Source: Hofstenia miamia (taxonomy: Eukaryota; Xenacoelomorpha; Acoela; Hofsteniidae). Taken from it: 64,000 nt of DNA. The notes below the pieces were generated by a model. It saw only the letters and a list, made by a program, of their open reading frames with translations, did no database searches and was not told where the DNA came from. Position numbers and translations under genes: made by a program. Position 1 is the first letter of the stretch. The number at the start of each line of letters is the position of its first letter. Positions 1 to 10,648 of this stretch are shown in pieces. The stretch spans positions 262,254-326,253 of the forward strand of contig CABFPE010000564.1 in NCBI GenBank assembly GCA_900660155.1. Direction: 5' to 3'.

Positions 1-7
1 AGCATAC

Positions 8-78
8 ATCAAAAAGATGCTCGTCTGAACGCACTTTCATCAAAAGATGCGCATCAAAAGGTTCTCGTCTGAACGCAC
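8..78. repeat. Short tandem repeat, two copies
   Basis: The unit begins ATCAAAA and continues GATGCTCGTCTGAACGCAC; it occurs near 8-34 and again, with small differences, near 51-78. It lies just before the LINE reverse transcriptase remnant and may be unrelated to it. Only the window edge is visible, so the array could extend to the left. Confidence 0.6.
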
Positions 79-79
79 C

Positions 80-1510
80 TTTAAAATTATAGGCCAATTT
101 CAATAACGCATTCTTTTAGTAATATATTTGAAAGGTTACTGCACATTCAAATCAATCAATATCTTGCATCTGAGAATATTTTATCATGCAAACAATATAG
201 TTTTCGCGCTAAACATAGTACAAGTGATGCAATTATTTCAATTACTGAAAAAATATCCGCTAATAAATCTCAAAATATATCCAGTTGCATAGCCCTTCTA
301 GACTTAAGCAAAGCTTTTAATTCAATTAATTTTGAAATTTTATCGATAGTAAAACTTAAAAATTATGGATTTCAACAAAATTCAATTAAGTTAATTATGA
401 GTTTCTTAAAAAATAGAAAACACGTGTATTAATGAATAACATGAAATCTGATTACATTACAACCGATCGATGAGTACCTCAAGGCACAGTACTAGGGCAA
501 TATATGTAAATGACATTATTAAACATGTAAACCATAGTGAAATTTATCAATTTGCTGATGACACGTGTCTCATAAATACAATAATGATGTATTTAGGGCC
601 ACAAAAAATTTGCAAAGTGATATTGAAAATCTTTCTAGGTATTTCACATTAAATCCATTAAAAATTAATATTGAAAAAATTCAATTCATTATATTTTCCA
701 CCAATGCTGTAAAAGAAATAACAAACAAAATTGAATTAATTGTAAACAGTGTTCCGATAAAACAAAGGGATCATGTTACATATTTAGGTGTTGATATTGA
801 CAAAGATTTAAAATTCGATAAATTTCTCGTAAAAAAAGATACATAAAATGGCTTCTAGCGTTAGATACTTATACCACCTTAGAAATTTAGGGCCCGATTA
901 TCACATTCAGATATTGCATGCATCTTGCTTATCGCAACTACATTTTTGTTCATTTTTATTTATTAATTTTAATACAAAAGGCCGCTATTTATTATCAAAA
1001 ACTTTTAATTTGTCAGTAAAAACATTAAATTTTGCACGTAAGCATGATCATATTAGTGAATACAGACGAAAGTATAATATATTATCCCCGCTATATCAAG
1101 TACAATTCCATGCAGCTTCAATTTTTTTTAGCATAAATATGGCTGACAATCAATTTCTTTTCTTGATAATTACTTAAAAGTAAATCCTCGATCACATAAG
1201 TTTATTTGTAGCAGTATTTTATATATTCTAGTTTTCATCGAGCAGCCTCTAATATTTGGAATGATTTAGATAATGAGACTAGAGTAGAAAAAAATTACAA
1301 AAAATTTAGAAAAAAATTAAAATGTGCACTTTTACATCGACAAAATACAATCGAGGCCCCAAAAATGCTAAACACATTTACTGATTTTTTACGCTGTGCT
1401 CACCACATAGATAGACACACACACAAATTTATTATTATTATGTATTTCATATTTAGTTTGTAGATTAATTGTAAAATTTTAGCAAATATATTGCTTTGAC
1501 TCTTAACCCC
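80..1510 (+). mobile_element. Degenerate LINE (CR1/L2/Jockey-like), RT to 3' end
   Basis: The plus strand reads as a non-LTR reverse transcriptase spread over several frames. In order it shows NYRPISI (about 86), a DLSKAFNSINFE motif (about 300), VNDI followed by the catalytic FADDT box (about 510-565), NPLKINIEK, VTYLGVDID (about 775) and the C-terminal YLYHLRNLG region (about 865). The thumb region ends with a WNDLD motif near 1260. The 3' untranslated tail near 1480-1505 ends GCTTTGACTC and matches the tail of the LINE fragment at 34.3-35.0 kb, so both copies belong to one family. Several stops and frame changes make it dead. The endonuclease part is absent or lies before the window. Confidence 0.85.
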
Positions 1511-1689
1511 TAATCTTAACAATGCTAAGGTTCCAACTGTAGATAATTTCATGTACTTACGAGTAATTTTTTTACTCATTGCTAAATTTTGAATCTCACA
1601 ATTCAATAGAAGGAAAGTTAGCAATCGATAGCAATGCAATTTTTTAATATTATTTACTGATGTAAGAAATGCTTTTTTACGAAACTCAA

Positions 1690-2220
1690 TATCCAATTAA
1701 GATGGGTGTTAAATGTTTTAAAGAAAAAATTTTCAAGAACTAAAGACTCATTTCCAGTTCAATCCTTTTCACAAGAGAGCTTGTCATTTGAGCATTATGT
1801 TGACAGTTTTTAAATTCATCAAGAAATTACCACTTTATAAACAATGACAGTTTTATTCATAAACACAACTCCTTATCGAAATATTTTACCAACACTTTGT
1901 ATATCAAAAATTTTGAGAGATTCATTCACTAGCACAGCTTTTCGAGCTTGAAATTCAATACCCGAGGAGGCAAAAACATTGAAGTTATGAGTTTTTAAAA
2001 AGCACGTTAAAATTTATCTTAATCAAAATTATGTCTCCGATAAATCATGGCTAGGATACAAATTCTACAATAATGATTATACAACAACTCGTACATGAAA
2101 TCTTAATCATTTATCTTTAGCCTGGTAGATGTATTACATACATGTAGATTGTTTTGTATTGTATGTATTTGAATGCATGCTTGTATATTTTTGACGTATT
2201 CAGATTAATTACCAGTTTCA
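1690..2220 (+). mobile_element. LINE 3' fragment
   Basis: Near 1930-2070 the plus strand gives IPEEAKT..., then FKKHVKIYLNQNYV and KSWLGYKFYNN. This is the style of the last residues of CR1/Jockey-type LINE ORF2, where an N-S-I-P motif is followed by a basic FKK segment. No catalytic box is left. It abuts the hAT element that starts at 2233. Family is inferred from style only. Confidence 0.5.
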
Positions 2221-2232
2221 AATTGTTAAAAC

Positions 2233-3317
2233 TAGTGCTGTGCGGGTAAGGCTTTTTCAGCCTTGCTTACCCACCACCTTTCCATGTTTTGTACCCATAC
2301 CCGGTCATACCCGCTAAAGCTTTATCCCGTAAACTGACGTACCCTTAGAAATCTTACGCGTATCTGGCCGTTACCCAAAGGAGTAATTTACTCATGTTTT
2401 TGGGAAGTGAAGCAAATTGTAACAAAATAACAAACAATGAAACAATAATGCAAATTATAATAACAAAAAATATTAAAAAAATTTCAAGCAAAAAAAAATA
2501 TTAATCCATAAAACTGCCTTTTATGACTATAACTTCACTGACGTGTTCTGGTAGAAATGTTGTTTGTTTACATGCAATAGTGCTTTTAGTGTCACGAAAG
2601 GTTCGCTTAGTCTTGTTTTGTGTAGCATATCCACGAGCAACCATCTACAATCGAGAAAATCTGTGTTGATTATGCTGCTAAAAATTTTATAGTATACTCT
2701 CAATGATCGGTATTCACTAACTTCAGAATCAACAGAAACGCGAGATTTAGACTGAATAGAATTCCTTAAGTTTTTAGCTAGACGATGATACACAGGTATT
2801 ATAAAGCGACAATGTTGGTGACTTCTCTATAGCAAGTATTTTTAAAGACTTGTCAAAATAACTAAGAAGCATAGAAACTGATTCCATTACTAAACGGTAA
2901 AAATTTCCAAAAAAACTCCTCTATTCTTTCCATGCATAGTTCATACGCTTTATTCCAATTGTTATTAACAATAGTTAACATGTAGTAATTTGATATAAAG
3001 CGGGTATCGATATCTTGTATTAAGAAAATAGTGCATCTGCGTTTGGAATTTCGACCAGTACCATTACCCTTTCACAAGACTTCCTGCCATCAACGACGAT
3101 TTTTTCTATTCTGTCATAGCTGTTTTCAGTAACTACATATTTACATGCAAGGGTGCCTATTAAATTTACAAACAGATGAACTTTAAAATTTTACCCATAA
3201 TTCTACCCGACTTATTAAAGTTGTAACAGTACCCGAACGTACTCGTGAAAACTTTACCCGTAACCGGACGGGTAAAAACTAGTACACGCGCTTAAACACG
3301 TACCCCCCACAGCTCTT
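2233..3317 (-). mobile_element. hAT-like DNA transposon with target duplications
   Basis: The left end TAGTGCTGTGCGGG and the right end (reverse complement AAGAGCTGTGGGGG) are imperfect terminal inverted repeats. They are flanked by 8-bp direct repeats GTTAAAAC (2225-2232) and GTTAATAC (3318-3325), the target-site size typical of hAT. Both ends carry many TACCCG or CGGGTA subterminal repeats. On the minus strand at 2520-2800 two frames read LRGYATQNKTKRTFRD and then CKQTTFLPEHVSEV. The second resembles the C-terminal dimerisation domain of hAT transposases (C-K-R-T-S-L-x-P-E-H-V). The rest of the transposase is missing or scrambled, so the element is dead at 1,085 bp. Confidence 0.7.
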
Positions 3318-3325
3318 GTTAATAC

Positions 3326-4030
3326 TTACTTGAATCTCGTCAAAATGAGTTTTCGTGAAACATGTTAGCTGAAGTTTTCATCTGATTTCTAGTAGTTGAT
3401 TATATCAATAAACAGCTTTAAAATAAATGATGCGAATGAATTCAAACGTTATTCGTTTGATGTCATCAAGTGGCTTAGTAATGAGCAAATTAATGCATAT
3501 TTTATTTACAATACATGTAAAGCAATAAATCTTTTCCATAATTTTACCTAAAGCGCAAATATCATCCGATACATTCAATGAAGGAATGCATAAATTGTCC
3601 AAAACAGATTTTATTTTAATTGTTTGTTGTCTGTTAAACAAATAAAACTATGACTTATCTTTTCAATGGTTAAGTTTAGGAACAAGTCTAAATTAGGATG
3701 GCATTGTAAAACATTAGTAATATTGGTAAAAATTATTACTATGTCAGCACAATCAATCACAATAATAACTAAATGAAGTATTCATATTTTTGATGTTTCA
3801 ATAATAGTTTTTATTTCAATAATAGTGAGATACTTTTAGCTACAGGGGTGATTTTAGTTGTTTGTTTTTAAAACAACACGAGAATAGGACATTTTGACTT
3901 TTTTATGGTGTAAGAATCAGAACACGATGAGCCGATTAGAAGAACCATGTTCTAAGATTTTGATTTCGCCAAACCGGTATAGCTATATACGTTCCTCAAT
4001 TGTGTTTGACACTTTCTCTATCTTCTACGG
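3326..4030. other. No gene seen
   Basis: AT-rich sequence with only short chance frames. No protein family, RNA or repeat could be recognised. Confidence 0.5.
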
Positions 4031-4036
4031 TAAGGC

Positions 4037-4098
4037 CCGTGCCCATAAAAAAGGCACGTTGGCTTGTCACTGCTCGTATCATAAGCCCGTTATGCCCG
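4037..4098 (+). repeat. CCCGT-rich repeat, copy 1
   Basis: The tract reads GGCCCGTGCCCATAAAA and later AAGCCCGTTATGCCCGT. The same order of blocks occurs in reverse complement at 58339-58408. The repeated CCCGT pentamers resemble hAT subterminal repeats, like those of the element at 2233-3317, so this is probably one end of a related element. No partner end was found nearby. Confidence 0.6.
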
Positions 4099-4109
4099 TA
4101 GCTAAATTT

Positions 4110-5030
4110 TATTAAACTATAATAGCTCAAGGCAACAAGAAAACCATCAAGTATTCTATTCTAAAAGCATACTTAAACGGTCACAAAAACCATCAATGAA
4201 TTTTCCGTCAAAAACCAAATTAAGCAATTTTGTTAACATTACTGAGAAATTCAATTTTACAACTAGAAAGTTAATCCCGTTTCTAGTATATTAGTGAACA
4301 AGTTTTATTAATATTCATTGACAAATCATGCATCAAGTCTCAACGATAATTGAAAACAACTTATGCTTCTTACATTACAATTTAAAGTGTTCACTTTTAG
4401 AAAAATTCTCTTATTTTTTTATTATTAATTAAATGAGCAAAATCCGAATATATTTGCAAATTGTTAAAACATATATACAAAAAAATTTCACTAGTTTTAA
4501 TTAAATGGTTTATATAAATGAAATTGTGTGGGCATATCAATGTCTGGAAAATGCCGAAAAACAAAACATCAACAAAATGATATGAAATGAGCGGAAATAA
4601 GCTGGCGCTGTGGGCCTATTGCTGCTACATCATGTGGGACTTTGAGAACAGAAAGAAGAACTGCTGTGAGGAACATTACAAAAAAAATCACAGTCCGTTC
4701 ACAGTGTGAACTTCACACCAAACACCAGCCAAGGCACTGAAATCTACTTTTGTAAGATTGTCAATGACAAAAGCGCGCTGCACAGCCTTGGCAATTGCAT
4801 CGCGACTTCCCATCAGCTACTAGAGCATGTACGCCAGGAAACAACAAGAAACATCGCAAACCAAAGAAAAAGTCCAATGGGATCCATCTAATTAATGACA
4901 TAAAAATGACTATTCAATTTAATGTTAAAACATTTGTAAGTAAGATTTAATCATTGTAAAGTTAATTTTAATTGCAGGTTTTCCTATTATGTAAAAAAGA
5001 TTAATCGAATTTTATAACACATTTTATCGT
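4110..5030. other. Unassigned; weak open frame at 4706-4891
   Basis: AT-rich except for a more balanced island at 4590-4900. That island is open for 61 codons on the plus strand and contains a lysine-rich HRKPKKK-like stretch in another frame. Neither frame was recognised. It may be a worn transposon exon. Confidence 0.3.
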
Positions 5031-5039
5031 GAAAAAATG

Positions 5040-5330
5040 GCTTAGCCATCGGAAATCCACTAGGTTCTAATCTTGCAGGAATATATTTAACTACAATTGA
5101 GAACGAATTCACAACATTCGACATTCATTTCATTTACTATCAACGCTACATGGATGATATATTTGCATTAGTACAAGATGAAGTAACTTCAAGGAGCAAA
5201 CTTACAGAATTGAATTGAACTAACAAAATTATTCAGTTTACTAAGAACGTAGAAACTAAGAACCAATTAAATTCTTTGAATGTATAAATGACTAGAAAAG
5301 ATAAAAAATTTAAATCTATCTCTAGTGCCC
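5040..5330 (+). mobile_element. Penelope-like retroelement RT fragment
   Basis: The plus strand reads AIGNPLGSNLAGIYL, then FIYYQRYMDDIFALV, then a segment with NKIIQFTKNVE and a lysine-rich KDKKFKSI. The order G-x-P-L-G-x-x-L-A, R-Y-x-D-D-I-F and I-x-F-T matches the palm region of Penelope-like reverse transcriptases. Only about 95 codons survive, with several breaks. No endonuclease domain or terminal repeat was seen. Confidence 0.65.
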
Positions 5331-5549
5331 AATAGTGGCATAATTATATAATTAAAAGGGCAATTCCAGAATAATGTACAGCAAATTGCGGAAATTTGAG
5401 AATTTACATAAACTTAAATAAATGCAGTAATATAAGTGTATTTTTATGTGTAGAATACGAATATTTTACTGATAAGCACGAGAAATGCATATATTTTCAT
5501 ATAAAAAGTTTTTTATTTCGAATAGCGTCGATCTTAAATTCAAATTGGC

Positions 5550-6317
5550 GTCGGTCTTACTACAAAAGTAGGTAATAAAATAAACTTTACGATGATTTAT
5601 GAATTACTGAAAAAATTTATCATTTTTTCTATACTAATTAATCTGGATTCAGTAAATAGTAATGCATATTATCAAAATTTATGCAATGCAACCGTACAGG
5701 ATCGACGATGCATTATTAAGTGTTTAAGGTAAAATATAATGACATTGAATTTTACCCATTAATGGCTATTTCATTAATATACTATTTTAAATTCGATAAA
5801 TGCTTTGGAAAACAAGAAAGATTAGGAAAATCTTAACCTATGCATGTATGCCCAAATGAAGGACTAATCTTCCGCATATCACGAAGAAGATGAATGATTA
5901 TTTTCACTCAACGCTTAATGTAGTAAGACCGACGTCGGTCTTACTTCGTCGGTCTTACTACAAGTTGTGGTGTTTATAAGCGCTCACAGCTTCATGTCTT
6001 AACAGAATTTAATTATTTTTCTTCTAATTATCACGAACCACCTTGTTGTACACTTATTAGATTTTAAAAGTAAAGAAAACTGTACTATAATCTTTATATT
6101 TAAAATAGAAAGCCGTCGGTCTTACTACATTTTGTGGTAAACAAACATAATTTAATTGTTCGAAAGGGCTATAAATGACAGAAAATATTTTTTCTACATT
6201 TCTCTGGCCGTATTCTAAAAGAATGATGTCTCAATTAATAAACAAGTACCCAACATTTGACATTAGACTGTTCAGCCAAAACACGGGACTCCCTTTTAAA
6301 ACGTCGGTCTTACTACA
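5550..6317. repeat. Interspersed 15-bp motif cluster
   Basis: The motif GTCGGTCTTACTACA occurs exactly at 5550-5564, 5948-5962, 6115-6129 and 6303-6317, truncated at 5934-5945, and inverted at 5919-5933. The inverted and truncated copies abut and form a 24-bp perfect palindrome at 5922-5945. The exact copies at 5948, 6115 and 6303 are 167 and 188 bp apart. After two of them the sequence continues with a similar TTGTGGT block. This could be a worn array of about 170-190 bp units or clustered transposon ends. Confidence 0.8.
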
Positions 6318-6329
6318 GTTCATATAATG

Positions 6330-7030
6330 GACAAGTGTTTTATCAAAGTTTTTAGCTAAGACTGACATTTACACTAATTCATTTTTATATAGATGTGTAG
6401 ATTATTTGTTTCGCATTTGAATGATATAAAAAATATATAATTTTTTTGATGTATCACCAAATAATAAATGAGTAAAAATAGTCATTCAAAGTGTTGGAAA
6501 CGGGAAAATACACAAATTTATTACTTTTACTCCATAATAACAATGAATTACTTTTTATCAAAAATAATTTAAGTGTGGTAATGGTAGAACACATTGTAAA
6601 CTACACAAGGTTTTTAAAATTTTTTTATTATCTCAAAACCGTTTGAGGACACTGTTTGAAAGACTGAATTTAACATAATAGTATACATTAATCTGGAATT
6701 GCCCAAACGTGGAAATCATCTTTTTACATAATCCACATTGCGTTCTGTAACCTTAATGCTTGCAACGAAATTTCGTAGAAGTTACATCTTTTAAAATGAT
6801 TTGTTTTTTGATGTGGTGCATGTAATTCCTACAAACATATTGTAATTATTGCTGAATTTGGATTGCCTTTTATAGTTATCTAACATTCTATGGCTGGGAC
6901 ATTTTCCACTGTAACACAAATGTTGGAAGCAGAATTGGAACGCTTTAGGCGAAACTAAAATTTCACAATATACACGAAGAGCCAGAACTTTAAAAGGTTC
7001 ATTAAACAATTGGTAACTAGTTACCTTAAT
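6330..7030. other. No gene seen
   Basis: AT-rich sequence. An 80-codon minus-strand frame at 6791-7033 has no recognisable motif. Confidence 0.4.
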
Positions 7031-7079
7031 CAAAAGATTCCAGAGAGTTAAATTATTTTTTGGAATGGCTACCGGTTTA

Positions 7080-7350
7080 CAATAGTTGCATTAAGGAACG
7101 ATTCTAGGTCTTCGACCTTTTAGTATTTATGTCAATGACATGCATTCTATAACTAATTGCAATTTAATCCAATATGCCGATGACACTAGCATTTTCAGCA
7201 ATGATTCATGAATGCACATTGTCTAAATATGTTTGTATGCACAAGTTGAATATTAATAAAGGTAGAATAGAATTTTGTATTTTACAGCCCAATAAGAGTA
7301 ATTACGATGTTTCTTCAGTGACTTTGAATGTGCATATTTATTATTTATAG
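7080..7350 (+). mobile_element. LINE reverse transcriptase fragment
   Basis: The plus strand reads GTILGLRPFSIYVNDM, then LIQYADDTSIFSND. This is the palm of a CR1/Jockey-like reverse transcriptase, with the G-x-x-L-G-P-L-x-F-x-I-Y-x-N-D box and the catalytic Y-A-D-D. About 45 good codons remain before the frame is lost. Its orientation is opposite to the LINE that begins just downstream. Confidence 0.75.
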
Positions 7351-7564
7351 ACTTAACCTTGCAAAATTCAAGCAAATAAATAAAAATAATAATGTACAAA
7401 ATAACATTAAAAAATGACTAATTCAAACTATTGGCTGAATAAAATGCTCTTCATGAGGGACAACGACAAATCAAATGATCTGTGCTGCTGGTTTTCAAAT
7501 TAACAAATTAGTTCCAATATAATTTTTGCATGGTTTTTTAAACTGAATTTGATTTATCAAAAAG

Positions 7565-10400
7565 GTGTATTTTTGACTACAAATGAATTTAATTTGCCAA
7601 GGAAACAATCCGAACAAAATAGTTTTGAAGAAATTTACAATTTTCTATGAGAGCATTCTTAAATAGTAAGTGCTTTGATGAACGTAGACCCTTAACACCA
7701 GGAGAATAGAATGAAATAAATGAAGAAAGATTTAAATTGTACTTACCAGGTAAAAGTTTGTTAAAAAGACACAAATCCAAGTATTCCAGATATATATATA
7801 TTGTCATCATTGCTTACAATAAATTTGAACAACATCTTTGGATGTTCTCTAATATTAGAAAATCTTGCTTAATAGGCAACCAAACGTTTGAAGCGTACCT
7901 TAAAGTTAGTCTATTTAATAGGGTAAACAATGTAATTTTAACATTAATTGCATTATATGGTATATTTCTTTTCAAAGTTAAGAGGATGCCATAACATGAT
8001 TTTAGTTTAGCAGCAATATGTGTAGACCAGTTCAAATTTGAAGCGTGGTAAATGCTAAGATCTTTAACTGTATTACAAGTAGGTAGCCAAAAATTAAGTT
8101 GTAAGCCATCATACTTAGAAATTATTAAAAGCTTGATTTATGTCGTTTTAAACCCATTTCATTATCAAGAAACCAATTCGTTAATTTTTTGTAATCTATA
8201 ACAATATTATCTATTGAAGTTGCAAGAAATTTGCAATCATTTGCAAATAAAAACGAATTAGTACTGGGCAGCATATTGGGAGGTCATTTATGAAAACAAG
8301 AAGCAGCAAAGGCCCTAGATCAGATGCTTGGGGAACTCCACTTGATACTGATAGAAGTGAGGATTTAATACCATTTATTTAAACATATTGGTAACGATTA
8401 TATAAATATGAGTGCAAAGTCTTAATAGATCACTCTAAAGTTAAATGATATAAGCTTAGACATTAATAAGGTAGGAGATACTTTATCAATGCATTTGTAA
8501 TATCAGAGTATACAATAAATATATCTTCGTTTTCATAAAAATGTTTGTAAATTAAATCCAAAAATTCTAAAAGTTGCATTACAGTAGACCTATATCTTAA
8601 GAATCCATATTGAAAATGAGAAACGTTTTCAGAAACAATCGGATTTAGCATAGACTACTAAATATTTAGTAGTCTATGGATTTAGCTACCTAAACAGTAT
8701 CTTTTCAAAAACTAGAGATAATTTTAGCCATAAACTTATTGGTCTATAATTATTTATGCATTTGGTTGAACCAGCTTTCTGAATTGGAGTGATTTGTGCA
8801 ATTTTCCATAAACTAAGATGTTGACAACTTGAATTATGTACTTAAATAGCTGTAATACATGTGGTGTAAGCTTGTTGGCAAAGGCTTTAAGAAATTCTGT
8901 AGGAAGAGTATTGTCATTAGATTGTCAAGACATTGATAAATAATTTAAATCAGTTAGTACATCATTATATGTTATTTCAATAGTATTGAATTGTGAATTC
9001 GGAAAAGTATTGAATTTTTATTGCTCGTTCAATATACTGAAGCAAATAATTCATTAAACGTATTCGCAATATCAGAGTTAGTGTTAACAATAATATCATT
9101 ATATATCATTAATGGAAATATTATTTGAAAGATATCGTAAAAATTTAATGCAATTATTAGTTGATGAATTATCAGTAAGCTTTTCAAGATAAACGACTTT
9201 CATTTAAACCTACAATAGCTGAGAGCAAGCGAAGTCGATATCATTATTGAATTGAGCTTCGATACAAGATAAAATTGTTCAGTTAAGATAACACCACCGG
9301 GTTCACCATATTTTGATCTATCTGACCGCGCAATTCTGTAATATATTTTGAAAACAATTTTAGTGTCAAATGAAGAATTAAACCAAGTCTCAGTAATGCA
9401 AGCAATATTGCATTTAAGATATGCAATATAATTGGACAAACTTAAACGATCGGTTATATTAAGTAAACTTTATGCATTCATGTAAAGAATTCTAATAGAG
9501 TTAGCTAGTCAACAAGACTGATTTCAACCACTTTATTGTCGTAAAAAAAGTATTAAGTTCTAAAATCTAAATTTCGATTTATTAGCTCCTTCTTGAATTA
9601 TACTCCATCCTTTTGTAAAATCAATAATTCTGAGCCGAGGAAATAAAACTTTATTGTCATAGTTTTTTTAGTTTTGTACAATTAGATAAAATTAGTCGCT
9701 TGTCCTATTCAGAGTATTATTCAACCAAAACAGTACGAGGATGGGAATTTTTAACATTAAATTTTCCAATTGGACAAGAACTGTAATTGAAATTCTGTTA
9801 TTAAATCCTAAATGAGCCAATTACCGCTTCAATGTCTGTATTTTGATGCTTTGATTGATCTGACTCCGAATTTCATTAAGGCCTTAGATGCGGATTGATG
9901 TAAAAATTTATTCACAGCGATTAGAAATTTTATGTTAAAACTTTTATATTAGTAGCCCATTGGATATTGATGATTTTTTTTCGTAGGATGCTTTTAATTG
10001 ATAAAATTTCGTCATAGATTGAACGAATATCAAGGATCCCATGGATTGAATCGTGGATGAATGATCGCTTATTGGAGATAGTTTTGAAATTCAAAACAAG
10101 ATTTGTATCCGTCTGTTTTCCAAAAATGTTTGTAATAAAATTACAATTTTTCGAACGATATTGACACTTAGAAAACAAATAGAACTAAAATAATTACAAA
10201 CAGTAAAATGAATATGTGTGAGGAAAATAGGAAGACGAAAATTCAATTGACGTCCGGCACGGTTTTGAATCTTGACAATGAGTCAAACCAGCTGATATGC
10301 CAAAACTAATTCTTTGCAGAAATTACAGGACCACATCCCGGTTGAAAAACATTACAATATTTAAAATGAGCAGATAAGTAGAAGTCTTTTGTGAAATGGT
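7565..10400 (-). mobile_element. Long degenerate LINE, endonuclease to C-terminus
   Basis: Read on the minus strand, the order is that of a complete non-LTR ORF2. A PGCGPVIS segment (about 10330) recalls the N-P-G-P motif before LINE endonucleases. It is followed by ACITETWFNSSF and YRIARSDRS (9430-9300), which match the endonuclease core with T-E-T-W and the R-S-D-R box. Next come HFQYGF (about 8620) and SSGVPQASDLGPLLLLVFIND (8350-8290), the RT palm. NWSTHI (about 8035) and a C-terminal YLDLCLFNKLLPGKYN and LRSSKHLL tail (7780-7660) finish it. The catalytic D-D box and several joins are lost, and many frame changes are present. The upstream 9930-10178 frame, lysine- and isoleucine-rich, may be linker or ORF1 remnant. 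The piggyBac element at 10451 lies at its 5' side. Confidence 0.75.
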
Positions 10401-10454
10401 CACGACTAATGTTCAATAAGGCCAAGATTTTTAGATCAGGTCTATTAAGATTAA

Positions 10455-10487
10455 CCCTCATCGGTATGCGTGTTACATTTTGTAACA
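10455..10487 (+). repeat. piggyBac left terminal repeat
   Basis: The repeat begins CCCTCATCGGTATGCGTG and continues into the palindrome TGTTACATTTTGTAACA. It directly follows the TTAA target site. The first 18 bases match the inner inverted repeat of the right end with only the outermost bases differing. Confidence 0.85.
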
Positions 10488-10648
10488 TTTAAAATTCGTT
10501 TTGTTACTTTATCGAATTTATATAACCAATACATTGGAAACTCCAGGATGATCATCATCCAGAGTCAATTATTTGATGGAGGTAGTTATTTCTTTCCTTC
10601 CAACAAATATACGCTCTAAACATTTGACTGCAGAATTATAATTTCAAA

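Noticed and set aside
9930-10178. Separate host gene on the minus strand
   Set aside because: Lies between the endonuclease and 5' parts of the same minus-strand LINE and has LINE-like composition.
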